DNA of 64,000 nt, taken from an uncultured Acetatifactor sp. (GTDB taxonomy: Bacteria; Bacillota; Clostridia; Lachnospirales; Lachnospiraceae). A model generated the notes under the pieces. It did no database searches. It worked only from the letters and a program-made list of their open reading frames with translations, and had not been told where the DNA came from. Both the position numbers and the translations under genes were made by a program. Shown one piece after another: positions 46,820-55,210 of this stretch; the stretch's first letter is position 1, and every line of letters begins with the position of its first letter. Location: NCBI RefSeq assembly GCF_910585425.1, contig NZ_CAJUCP010000016.1, positions 1 through 64,000 of the forward strand, in the 5' to 3' direction.

Positions 46820-49009
46820 TTATGAACAGTCCCCGAACATCAGGATATATTTCTCGGGAAGCACGCCCATGGGCAGGTAGCAGCGCAAGGAATTTCCCTC
46901 TCTGTCCAAGCAGGATACCTCCACGCTGCCCTCCTGGAACAGGCTGTCGCTGTGGCAGGGACCGGAATAGTCCATAAGCGCCCACAGCTCCTCTATCAGC
47001 GCCCGGTCGGTAATCTCCAGCGCGGGCAGCAGCCCAAACTCCCTGTCCGGAGTGGCCTGGATGGTCTCTCCGAAGAGTTCGGCCTTCTCCTGCTCCTTCT
47101 GGTCCTCCTGGTCCCCGGCCAGCCCGTAATACTTCCTGGCAAGGTCTGTCATCTCCTCCGCCGTCATCTCCTCATAGTTTCCGGGCAGGCTTAAAAATAT
47201 GGCAGTGATTTCCCCGGGATCCGGCGCCGCCGCCCATTCTCCGAGGCCTGCGTTCTCCAGGGCCTCCAGGGTATACTCCATGGTGTCGTAGATGCTTATC
47301 CTGACCATGGTGCTGATTTCCGCTCTGCCCCAAGCATTGAATTCCAGGCTGGCCAGCCGCCTTCCCTTACCCTGGAACGCGCCCTCCGGATTCTCCAGCA
47401 CATCCCGGTTGTAGGCCTGAATAATCGTCCAAAAGGCCTCCGGCCCAAAATCCCTCAGGGAAAATATCTCTCCGTAGCCCTGGCGCTGGAGCTCGAACTT
47501 CTCACAGCGCTCCAGCATCTCCTGGCTGATGCAGAAAGCGTATTCCACATATTCCTCGTGGGAGAGCAGGGGCCAGAGCAAGTCCTTGTCCCGGCTGTCT
47601 ATGCAGTATCTCCTATAATAGCTCCTGCCGCTTTTCAGGGTGACCCTGGTGGGCAAATTGATCCACACTCCCTGTGGCTCCTCTTCTATGGCCCGCTCCA
47701 GGTAGGCGTAGATGGCGTCCGTATCCTGGAAGCGCATCCTGAAAAGCGGGGAGTCCTGGAAATCGACCAAGGTATAGCGATTGCTGAACTCCCCTGTCCA
47801 GACCCCTATCTCCGCGATTTCCTCCTTGTCCGGCAGATAGTCGTCATAACCCATCCAGTCCCAGTTGAAAGCGAAGCTGATGAGCAGCGTCACGGCCAGC
47901 ACAGCCGCCGTCTGGCGCTTATGGGTGAAGAATGCCTTGAAATCCATGCTGAATATGATGTTAAGCACCCCAAGGCAGAGCAGGGCGGAAAGGGTCAGGC
48001 CGAAGATTCCCCAGGCCAGCATCTGGCCGCCCACGAACAACTGGAACAGCATCCATCCGCACATGCCCGCCACGACTCCCGCCAGGATCCTCATCAGGGT
48101 CTTGGCCGCCCGGTTCTTCACCCCCTGCTCCGCCAGCTCGGAAGCCCTCCTGCGGTACAGCAGCCATGCTAAGCACCCCAGAGCCGCCGCCAGGACAAAA
48201 TCCACTGCCAGCTTCCCCAGGAAGCTCCCCAGACCGCCCTCCGTCCCCATCCTCCAGTAGAGCAGAGCCGGGGCCGCGAAGAGGGGAGAGACATGGGACA
48301 GAGCGCTCCAGTTCCACATGTCGTAGAACCGGTCCATATAGGACAGGAAAAAGGCGTACAGGATTCCGACGGCGCATATGCCCCCCAGGCCCAGGATCGC
48401 CATGCTGACCAGGGTATTGAGGATATTGCCGCTCAGCATCACTGCCGTCAGCACCAGGCCGTAGACCAGCAGGAACACGGTGGCCAATGTGGCCAGGGTC
48501 AGGGCCGCGGCCCCGAAGAGCCGGCCCATGTGCTCCCCGCCTGCGCCCAGCTTTCCCAGAAAGCCTGCCGCCAGGGCCAGGGTGGGCAGGTAGAACACAA
48601 TGAAGGGCAGGAACCAGAGCAGGAAGCCATTCAGGAAGCAGGACGCGAACAGGGCGTCCCGCTTCACGGGCAGGCTGTGGTAGGTATCCACCATGTTTTT
48701 ATGGAAGACGAAGCGGAAGCCGAAGAGTCCCGTTATGACGGCCCCGGCAATGGCCACTATCCCTCCCGTCACGGCGGCATATTCCCGGAAAAAGGACACC
48801 GTCTCCCCAATCAGGTACTCCCTGCTGTCCATCCCACGGAAGCGGATTCCCTCTGCCGCCATCTCCTCGACGCCCGCCTGGTTGCTGCGCCAGATCAGCC
48901 ATGCCACGGTCAGCATCAGAAAGCTCCCCAAGGCGGACAGGGCCAGCATCCAGATTTTATGCCTCAGGTCTTCCCTCATGACCTTAAAAAAGAAGTTCTT
49001 TGACGTCAT
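46820..49009 (-). CDS. ABC-2-type permease of a GntR-linked transporter
   Basis: 729 residues. The N-terminal part has about ten helices with VFHKNMVDTYHSLPVKRDALFASCF, the family pattern of YtrC/YxlG-like ABC-2 permeases, and a soluble region (about 380-729) at the C-terminus. It overlaps the ATPase gene by 26 nt. GGAGGTGAAGGG precedes the ATG. The large soluble domain of about 350 residues after the membrane part is unusual for an ABC-2 permease. Probably an export or envelope-stress system. Confidence 0.8.
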   Translation of the reverse strand: MTSKNFFFKVMREDLRHKIWMLALSALGSFLMLTVAWLIWRSNQAGVEEMAAEGIRFRGMDSREYLIGETVSFFREYAAVTGGIVAIAGAVITGLFGFRFVFHKNMVDTYHSLPVKRDALFASCFLNGFLLWFLPFIVFYLPTLALAAGFLGKLGAGGEHMGRLFGAAALTLATLATVFLLVYGLVLTAVMLSGNILNTLVSMAILGLGGICAVGILYAFFLSYMDRFYDMWNWSALSHVSPLFAAPALLYWRMGTEGGLGSFLGKLAVDFVLAAALGCLAWLLYRRRASELAEQGVKNRAAKTLMRILAGVVAGMCGWMLFQLFVGGQMLAWGIFGLTLSALLCLGVLNIIFSMDFKAFFTHKRQTAAVLAVTLLISFAFNWDWMGYDDYLPDKEEIAEIGVWTGEFSNRYTLVDFQDSPLFRMRFQDTDAIYAYLERAIEEEPQGVWINLPTRVTLKSGRSYYRRYCIDSRDKDLLWPLLSHEEYVEYAFCISQEMLERCEKFELQRQGYGEIFSLRDFGPEAFWTIIQAYNRDVLENPEGAFQGKGRRLASLEFNAWGRAEISTMVRISIYDTMEYTLEALENAGLGEWAAAPDPGEITAIFLSLPGNYEEMTAEEMTDLARKYYGLAGDQEDQKEQEKAELFGETIQATPDREFGLLPALEITDRALIEELWALMDYSGPCHSDSLFQEGSVEVSCLDREGNSLRCYLPMGVLPEKYILMFGDCS

Positions 49010-49886
49010 ATCCCTTCACCTCCGTTTCGCTGATGAATATCTCCTCCAGGGACAGGGGCAGCAGCTCGTAGAATACAGGCGCGGTTTCCTCCAGAAACCC
49101 GTTCACCTCCTGCCTGCTGCCCCTGACCGTAAAGGTATAGAGAGCCCCTCTGTTGTCCATGGTCAGGATTTCCATGCCCTCTTTGATCCGGCGCAGCATC
49201 TCCTCCTCTTTGATGACGCACTGCACCTTATGGAGGTTCAGCTTCATCTCGTCCAAGTCCCGCTCGAAGAGGATGCCGCCCCTGTGCAGGAGCCCTACGG
49301 ACTCGCAGATGTCCTCCAGCTCCCGCAGGTTGTGGGAGGCGATCACCGGGGTCAGGCCCCTCTCCTCTATCTCCCTGACGAACAGGGCCTTCACCGCCTG
49401 GCGCATGACAGGATCCAGGCCGTCGAATGTCTCGTCGCAGAACAGATATTTCGTGTTCGCGCTGATCCCGCAGAGGATGGAGAGCTGCTTCTTCATCCCC
49501 TTGGAAAAAGTGTTCACCTTGCGGCCCTGATCCAGGCCGAATTTTCCCATGAGTTCCTGCCATTTGGCGCTGTCGAAGCCCGGGTAGTAGGTCCGGTACA
49601 GGCGCAGCATGTCCATGGGCGTACCGTTTCGGAAGAAATACTGGTCATCGGAGATATAGAAAATATTTGCCTTTCCGGCAGGATTGTCATAAATCTCCTC
49701 CCCGTCCACGATGACGCTGCCCCTGTCGGCTCTCAGGACGCCGCTGGCCAGCCGCATCAGGGTGGACTTCCCCGCGCCGTTGGTGCCGATCAGGCCGAAC
49801 ACATGGCCCTCATCTATGGCGGCGCTGACATCGTCTATGGCTTTCACATCGCCGAAGCGCTTGACTACGTTTTTAAATTCTATCAT
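48984..49886 (-). CDS. ABC transporter ATPase
   Basis: 300 residues from ATG 49886 (MIEFKNVVKRFGDVK), after AGGAGGG. Walker A GTNGAGKST, signature FSKGMKKQLSIL, Walker B YLFCDETFDGLD, switch histidine in VIASHNLRE. The C-terminal extension (about 210-300) is common in ABC-2 ATPases. ATGA overlap with the GntR gene, then a 26-nt overlap with the permease, so all three are one operon. Confidence 0.92.
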   Translation of the reverse strand: MIEFKNVVKRFGDVKAIDDVSAAIDEGHVFGLIGTNGAGKSTLMRLASGVLRADRGSVIVDGEEIYDNPAGKANIFYISDDQYFFRNGTPMDMLRLYRTYYPGFDSAKWQELMGKFGLDQGRKVNTFSKGMKKQLSILCGISANTKYLFCDETFDGLDPVMRQAVKALFVREIEERGLTPVIASHNLRELEDICESVGLLHRGGILFERDLDEMKLNLHKVQCVIKEEEMLRRIKEGMEILTMDNRGALYTFTVRGSRQEVNGFLEETAPVFYELLPLSLEEIFISETEVKGYDVKELLF

Positions 49887-50326
49887 TTCACGCCCTCCTG
49901 TGCAGCTGCCGCTGCGCTTCCATCGGCATTGGATTCCCCGCCGCATTTTCCCTCCACGCCAGAACCGTTGCCATATATCTCCCGGATTCCTGCCATGAGC
50001 CGCTCCCCGGGAATCCCCGCCTCCCTGGCCTGCCCGGTGACCGCCCGCCATTCCTGCCAGATTCTGTTCTGCCTGCTCTCCCGCCATTCCTCCTGGACCG
50101 TCACGAAGCTCCCCCTGCCGGACACGGTGTAGAGATAGCCGTCCTGCTCCAACTGGGCATAGGCCCGCTGGACTGTGTTGGGGTTCACGGACAGCTCCAT
50201 GGCCAGGCTGCGCACGCTGGGCATCCTGGTCAGCGGCTCCAGCCCGCCGTTCACGATCAGGCGCTCCAGCTTCTCCGCCATCTGCTCATAGAGGGGGCGC
50301 TTGTCCCGATAATCTAACAAAATCAT
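49883..50326 (-). CDS. GntR-family regulator (YtrA-type)
   Basis: 147 residues. Winged helix at the N-terminus with LYEQMAEKLERLIVNGGLEPLTRMPSVRSLAMELSVNPNTVQRAYAQLEQDGYLYTVSGRGSFV, the short YtrA type without a large ligand domain. It heads the ABC operon, and the inverted repeat at 50374-50402 is its likely operator. The inducing signal is unknown; homologues respond to envelope or antibiotic stress. Confidence 0.9.
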   Translation of the reverse strand: MILLDYRDKRPLYEQMAEKLERLIVNGGLEPLTRMPSVRSLAMELSVNPNTVQRAYAQLEQDGYLYTVSGRGSFVTVQEEWRESRQNRIWQEWRAVTGQAREAGIPGERLMAGIREIYGNGSGVEGKCGGESNADGSAAAAAQEGVK

Positions 50327-50373
50327 CCGCTTTCCTTTCCTCTGCCATGTATAAGAACACGTACCGAAAATAT

Positions 50374-50402
50374 TAAGTGTATCAACATCCTTAATACACT
50401 TA
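50374..50402. promoter_or_regulatory. Operator for the GntR regulator
   Basis: TAAGTGTAT (50374-50382) and ATACACTTA (50394-50402), perfect 9-bp arms with 11-nt spacing, 48 bp upstream of the GntR start. Confidence 0.72.
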
Positions 50403-50409
50403 TATCACA

Positions 50410-50433
50410 TAAAAAGGACGCTGTCAAGCGTCA
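50410..50433 (-). terminator. Terminator after the Nudix gene
   Basis: Minus strand GACGCT-TGAC-AGCGTC followed by CTTTTTA. Confidence 0.68.
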
Positions 50434-50454
50434 GCGCCCCTTTCCGTCAGACCT

Positions 50455-50934
50455 TTATGTACCCAGGCAGTCCTGTCCGTCCAGAACCGCCTCCACCAGC
50501 CTGTCCCCCTGGTATGTCATCTTCAGCGAGAAGAACCCGGCCCCTTCCTCCAGCAGGCGGAAGAATATCTTATCCCCCTCCCAGATGGGCAGCTCGCAGA
50601 CTTCCCTCTTCTTCACCCACTCCAGCGTCCCCTCGCTGCATTCCGTCAGGGTGCCCTCATAGCCCGCCGCCGTGTAGAGGAACATGTACTCCGTCTCATA
50701 GGTGTCCGTAGCGAAGGTAATGACCCCCCGCAGCCTCCAGGAGGTCAGGGTCAGCCCCGTCTCTTCATACACCTCCCGCAGTAGGCACTCCTCCGGCGAT
50801 TCCCCGGCCTCGAAATGGCCGCCCACGCCGATCCATTTGTCCTTGTTGATGTCCTTTTCCTTCTTTACCCGATGGAGCATCAGGTAGCTGTCCTCTGTCT
50901 CTATATAGCACAGCGTGGTCAGATTGCTTCGCAT
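50455..50934 (-). CDS. Nudix hydrolase (8-oxo-dGTPase-like)
   Basis: 159 residues. The Nudix box GHFEAGESPEECLLREVYEETGL is complete (about 38-60). The start MRSNLTTLCYIETEDSYLMLHR is typical of MutT/NUDT1-like proteins that clean oxidised nucleotides. ATG 50934 has AAAGGA; a TTG at 50955 is in frame. Single gene with its own terminator. Confidence 0.88.
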   Translation of the reverse strand: MRSNLTTLCYIETEDSYLMLHRVKKEKDINKDKWIGVGGHFEAGESPEECLLREVYEETGLTLTSWRLRGVITFATDTYETEYMFLYTAAGYEGTLTECSEGTLEWVKKREVCELPIWEGDKIFFRLLEEGAGFFSLKMTYQGDRLVEAVLDGQDCLGT

Positions 50935-50969
50935 GTCCGTACCTGTCCTTTCCAATGTTCATTCTGCTG

Positions 50970-52556
50970 TCATACGACTGCCTCAATCAGCGTCTTTTCT
51001 CCCAGCCGGATTTCCTTTACGCCTATTTCCTTCTTTTTGTTAAAGTTAAAGCTGAGCATATAGCCCCTCGTCAGGTGATAGTGGTCCAGGTAGCCGAGCA
51101 GCTGCTCCTCTCCCCTTTCATTGTACGCATTGCCGTGCCATACCTTCATTTCGACGATATACTGGAAGCCGCAGTAATCTATGATCAAATCTGTCCGTTC
51201 CAGATTCCTGGTACGAGCCTCCACATAGTAATTTCCGATTCCATTGATGATCGGCTTAAGATACAGCATAAAATAACGCCGGCCGTCCTCCTCCACGAAG
51301 CTCTCACCTCTGTCCCCGTACACATCGTCAAAATGCACCACGAACTTTTCAAGCAGCAATTCCATATTAAGCCGGCCTGCCTGAATGAACTGGTTTTTGT
51401 TTCGGAGCGCCAGCCTGTGCATATCGCCGCTCTGGACCTCGGGCAAAGTCATGAAATAATTATATAGCCGCGTCTCAAAAATCCTGTTCGCAATCTGTAC
51501 GGCCCCGTTTTCCACAGTGGCAAAACCAAGCATCAGCAGTATATCAGTCTCCGGATCGTCGGCATTATACAGAATCGTCTCTCCCTGGAACAGAAGCAGA
51601 TAAACCATTTTCCGAAGTTCCGGATAATCGTTCAATTTCCCGATCAAAGACTCAAACAACGTGTTCTTTTCAATCAGCAGCCTTCGCACAGCCTCCAGCA
51701 CTCCCGGCTTCGTCCAGACCGATGCCTTATCCCTGAAGTCCTCCATTCCCGCAATCCGCCGATCCATCAGCTCGCAGAGACGGGAAACCAGAAAAGGATA
51801 TCCGGACGTATAGTCATAGAGCAGTCCCGCCATCTGTTCCACATCCATCTCAAGGTGGCAGTCGGCATCGTACTGTTCCAGCATCCCCGCGATATCCGCT
51901 CTGGAAAAGCGCATCTCCACATCGAAATCGGCGGCAATATTCCACGGGCTGTTCTGTCCATGATTCTCATGAGGGCTGATTTTCCGCTGTATGTTGCGCA
52001 CATCATAGACACCGGCGAGAATCACCGACTGAAAGGCAGGCGCTTTCCTCCTCCTGAGATAATAGGCCCTGAGCTGTGCTAGAAAGTCCAAAAACACCTG
52101 ATTGTTCGAAGCCGTGTCCACCTCGTCGATAATCAGCACGATTTTCTTTGCCGACTCTCTGCATAGCTGGGCCAGGGCCTTGAACAACACGGAAAGCGTC
52201 GCTTCGCGCACCGTTCCGCTGGAATACAGCTCCAGCTTCGCCCTCACGTCATCCGGAATATCCTCCGCACAATCCAGCACTTCCCTTGCGAACGCTGCCG
52301 CAAAGCTCTGCTCGGATTCAAAATCGGCGTGACTGATCGTCTGGAAATCCATGCTGATGACGCTGTAGTCGTCCTTCAGATAGTCGGCGAGCGCCGCCAG
52401 CATGGTGGTCTTACCGTACTGCCTGGCTCTGTTGACGGTGAAATATTTCCCCTCGTCAACCATTTTCCTGATGTCCCTCAGGCGTCTGGATAAGTCAACC
52501 ATATAGTGCAGTTGCGGGTCGCAGGAACCACTTGTATGAAACGATTTTGCCCTCAT
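50970..52556 (-). CDS. AAA ATPase fused to a PD-(D/E)XK nuclease-like domain
   Basis: 528 residues. The AAA part has Walker A NRARQYGKTTML (about 42-53), Walker B KIVLIIDEVDTAS and an arginine-rich sensor. The C-terminal domain has TDLIIDYCGFQYIVEMKVWHG with the D..ExK pattern of a nuclease, then LLGYLDHYHLTRGYMLSF. This matches the AAA-ATPase-like/PDDEXK_9 group. AAAGGA before the ATG. These occur in many gut bacteria, often as many paralogues, with unknown biological role; a defence role is possible but unproven. Confidence 0.85.
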   Translation of the reverse strand: MRAKSFHTSGSCDPQLHYMVDLSRRLRDIRKMVDEGKYFTVNRARQYGKTTMLAALADYLKDDYSVISMDFQTISHADFESEQSFAAAFAREVLDCAEDIPDDVRAKLELYSSGTVREATLSVLFKALAQLCRESAKKIVLIIDEVDTASNNQVFLDFLAQLRAYYLRRRKAPAFQSVILAGVYDVRNIQRKISPHENHGQNSPWNIAADFDVEMRFSRADIAGMLEQYDADCHLEMDVEQMAGLLYDYTSGYPFLVSRLCELMDRRIAGMEDFRDKASVWTKPGVLEAVRRLLIEKNTLFESLIGKLNDYPELRKMVYLLLFQGETILYNADDPETDILLMLGFATVENGAVQIANRIFETRLYNYFMTLPEVQSGDMHRLALRNKNQFIQAGRLNMELLLEKFVVHFDDVYGDRGESFVEEDGRRYFMLYLKPIINGIGNYYVEARTRNLERTDLIIDYCGFQYIVEMKVWHGNAYNERGEEQLLGYLDHYHLTRGYMLSFNFNKKKEIGVKEIRLGEKTLIEAVV

Positions 52557-52695
52557 GAATGCTTCCTTTCCAAATCAGATACCCCCATTTTACCGCACCG
52601 TTCCCAAAAGTTCAAGGGTACGGCTTGCATTTCTCCGCCCTTTCCACTAAACTGGAGGAAGGACATTCCAAGAACGAAACAAGGAGGAACCACAC

Positions 52696-54498
52696 ATGGA
52701 ACTGAAATCGCGCAAGGACATCCCCCAGGAGCTCACCTGGGACCTGTCCTCCATCTATGCAACGGAAGAAGAGATGTACAGGGACGTGGAGAAGCTCAAG
52801 AGCCTGGGCGGGCGCATGGCCGCGGACTACAAGGGCAGGCTGGACACGCCCCGGACCATAGGCGCCTGCCTGGACGATCTGCGGGAGCTGGAGCGGCTGA
52901 TGACCCTCACCGGCCATTACTGCGACCTGGCGGTGTCCGTGGACTATTACGACACCTACAGCCAGGAGCGGAACGAAAAGCTGGGCCGCCTCTTCGCGGA
53001 GATTTCCAGCGCCCTAAGCTTCATCGACAGCGAGCTGGTGGAGCAGGACGAGGCGCTCCTGCGGGAGGCCATCGAGCTGGCCACGGACAATAAGCGCTAC
53101 CTGGAGGATGTGCTGCGCGGCAAGCCCCACCAGCTACACCCGGAGGCTGAGCGCGCCCTGGCGGCCCTGTCCCAGAGCCTCTACGCCCCCTACCAAATCT
53201 ACAATATGGCCAAGCTGGCGGACATGAAGTTCGACTCCTTCCAGGCGGACGGGAAGGAATATCCCCTGGGCTACTCCCTCTTCGAGGACGATTACGAGTA
53301 CGAAAAGGATACCCGGGTGCGCCGCGCCGCCTTCGCCGCCTTTTCCAGGAAGATAAGAGAGTACGAGAACGTGACCGCAGCCGCCTACAACACCCAGGTG
53401 CAGACCGAGAAGACCATGGCCACCCTCCGGGGCTTCGATTCCGTGTTCGACAGCCTCCTGTTCGGCCAGAAAGTCACCAGAGAGCTCTATGACCGCCAGA
53501 TCGACCTGATCACGGAAAAGCTCGCTCCCCATATGCGCAGGTATGCAAGGCTGCTGAAGAGGATCCACGGCCTGGACAGGATGACCTTCGCGGATCTGAA
53601 GATTGCCGTAGACCCGGAGTACGACCCCAAGGTCACAATCGAAGAGTCCAGGGCTTACATCGAAAACGGCCTGTCCGTTCTGGGGGATGCATATGTGGAG
53701 ATGGTGCGCACCGCCTACCGCGACCGCTGGGTGGACTTCGCCCAGAATGCCGGAAAGTCCACCGGAGGCTTCTGCGCCAGCCCCTACGGCAAGAATTCCT
53801 TCATACTGCTGTCCTGGAACAATCGCATGGCGGATGTGTTCACCCTGGCCCATGAGCTGGGGCATGCGGGGCATTTCAGGGCCTGCAACAGCGCCCAGTC
53901 CATCTTCGACACCAATGTGTCCTCCTATTTCGTGGAGGCCCCTTCCACCATGAACGAGCTGCTGATGGCCCATTATCTGCTGAAGACGAATCCCGACAAA
54001 AGGTTCCGCCGCTGGGTGCTTTCCTGCATAATCGGGAATACTTATTATCACAATTTCGTCACCCATCTGATGGAGGCCGCCTATCAGAGGGAAGTGTACA
54101 AAATCGTGGACGCAGGCGGCAGCGTGAACGCGGAAGTGCTGAACCGCCTGATGAAGGAGACTTTGGAGAAGTTCTGGGGCGAGGACGTGGAGATCTCCGA
54201 GGACGCGGCCCGCACCTGGATGCGCCAGCCCCATTATTACATGGGCCTGTACTCCTACACCTACAGCGCGGGGCTCACCGTGGCCACCCAGGCCTGCAAG
54301 CGGATCGAGGCGGAAGGGGCGCCTGCCGTGGAGGACTGGAAGAAGGTCCTGGCAGCGGGGAGCACTTTGGATCCCATCGGCCTTGCCAGGCTGGCGGGCA
54401 TCGACATCACCACTGACGGGCCGCTGCTGGATACAATTGCCCATATCGGCGGGATGATAGATGAAATCGAGAGGCTGACGGAGGAGCTTCAGGGCTGA
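52696..54498 (+). CDS. pepF: Oligoendopeptidase F
   Basis: 600 residues, M3-family zinc peptidase. HExxH motif in TLAHELGHAGHFRA (about 392-396), with the third ligand Glu in VEAPSTMNELL, and YYMGLYSYTYSAGL near the C-terminus. No signal, so it degrades peptides in the cytosol. AAGGAGG lies 9 nt before ATG. Apparently monocistronic. Confidence 0.96.
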   Translation: MELKSRKDIPQELTWDLSSIYATEEEMYRDVEKLKSLGGRMAADYKGRLDTPRTIGACLDDLRELERLMTLTGHYCDLAVSVDYYDTYSQERNEKLGRLFAEISSALSFIDSELVEQDEALLREAIELATDNKRYLEDVLRGKPHQLHPEAERALAALSQSLYAPYQIYNMAKLADMKFDSFQADGKEYPLGYSLFEDDYEYEKDTRVRRAAFAAFSRKIREYENVTAAAYNTQVQTEKTMATLRGFDSVFDSLLFGQKVTRELYDRQIDLITEKLAPHMRRYARLLKRIHGLDRMTFADLKIAVDPEYDPKVTIEESRAYIENGLSVLGDAYVEMVRTAYRDRWVDFAQNAGKSTGGFCASPYGKNSFILLSWNNRMADVFTLAHELGHAGHFRACNSAQSIFDTNVSSYFVEAPSTMNELLMAHYLLKTNPDKRFRRWVLSCIIGNTYYHNFVTHLMEAAYQREVYKIVDAGGSVNAEVLNRLMKETLEKFWGEDVEISEDAARTWMRQPHYYMGLYSYTYSAGLTVATQACKRIEAEGAPAVEDWKKVLAAGSTLDPIGLARLAGIDITTDGPLLDTIAHIGGMIDEIERLTEELQG

Positions 54499-54524
54499 TG
54501 GGGCGGAAATCCGGTGCAAAAAGC

Positions 54525-54553
54525 TTTACACCTCCAGCAAAAGCCGTTATAAT
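54525..54553 (+). promoter_or_regulatory. Promoter for the small gene at 54598
   Basis: TTTACA (54525-54530), 17-nt spacer, TATAAT (54548-54553). 44 bp before the ATG. Good consensus. Confidence 0.75.
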
Positions 54554-54597
54554 GAAAGCAGAAAGCAACTTGATATTTCTGGAAAGAGGTGAGTCCT

Positions 54598-54840
54598 ATG
54601 GGGATGACAAGCAAGCAATTCCAGGGTTTGGTCAGGCTTACTTTGGCGCAGCTTGAAAGAGCCTTAAAAGAGTCGCCAGATAACAAAGAACTACAAGAAC
54701 TCAGAGATATCTCCAGAACATGCCGGAAGATGGGAATTATACTGCAGACCGCCAGGATTTACAGTAGCGTCTCCGGGAAAGTACTTGGCTGGCGGTCTGC
54801 AGTCGGGTTGCACTGCAAATTTAACCGATGTGCAGTATAA
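54598..54840 (+). CDS. Small protein whose C-terminus is supplied by a MITE
   Basis: 80 residues from ATG 54598 after AGAGG. The native part (about 1-48, SKQFQGLVRLTLAQLERALKESPDN) is helical and acidic. From residue about 47 on, the reading continues into the 102-bp element at 54738 and ends at its 3' edge. So about 33 residues (ILQTARIYSSVSGKVLGW) are element-encoded. The gene is probably disrupted. Function unknown; the good promoter suggests it is still expressed. Confidence 0.7.
   Translation: MGMTSKQFQGLVRLTLAQLERALKESPDNKELQELRDISRTCRKMGIILQTARIYSSVSGKVLGWRSAVGLHCKFNRCAV
54738..54839 (+). mobile_element. 102-bp MITE-like element, copy 1
   Basis: Ends TATACTGCA and TGCAGTATA are inverted. 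Inside, 15-bp arms ACTGCAGACCGCCAG and CTGGCGGTCTGCAGT form a long stem. Copy 2 at 58128-58229 is its reverse complement with 5 mismatches in 102 bp. TA may be the target duplication. No transposase is in the window. Confidence 0.88.
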
Positions 54841-54872
54841 TCTATACCGCTAATCAGAAAGTGAGTGATGGT

Positions 54873-55055
54873 ATGACAGAAGGAGAAATGTTAAAAATAT
54901 CTGTAGAAGAGTATTCAAGGCTGCAAAGCTATATGCTTCTGGTGGACAAGGATTCCGAAGCGTATAAGGCGATGAAGATACGATATACGGAATTGAAAGT
55001 CATCCTGACTTCTTCGGGTATCAATCTTACGGAATTAGACAGAATCAAGGAGTAG
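54873..55055 (+). CDS. Small conserved-looking protein, unknown
   Basis: 60 residues from ATG 54873 (MTEGEMLKISVEEYSRLQSY). Helical and charged, with no domain recognised. The ribosome site is weak (GTGAGTGATGG). It starts 33 bp after the MITE, and a promoter with TTTAAC inside the element and TATACC outside could drive it. May be the downstream partner of the interrupted gene at 54598. Confidence 0.6.
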   Translation: MTEGEMLKISVEEYSRLQSYMLLVDKDSEAYKAMKIRYTELKVILTSSGINLTELDRIKE

Positions 55056-55210
55056 TCCCTGCCGCCGTTCATGGCAGGAGACAGGTATCCCCCACAGCAG
55101 ACATCATTCATGAATCTGCCGTGGGGGATTTATCATCTGCGGCTGCCCTGTCCGTCAGGAACCGTCCGAAGATAACCGGACAATCTGTTTCGGGAAAAGC
55201 CGACAGTCCC

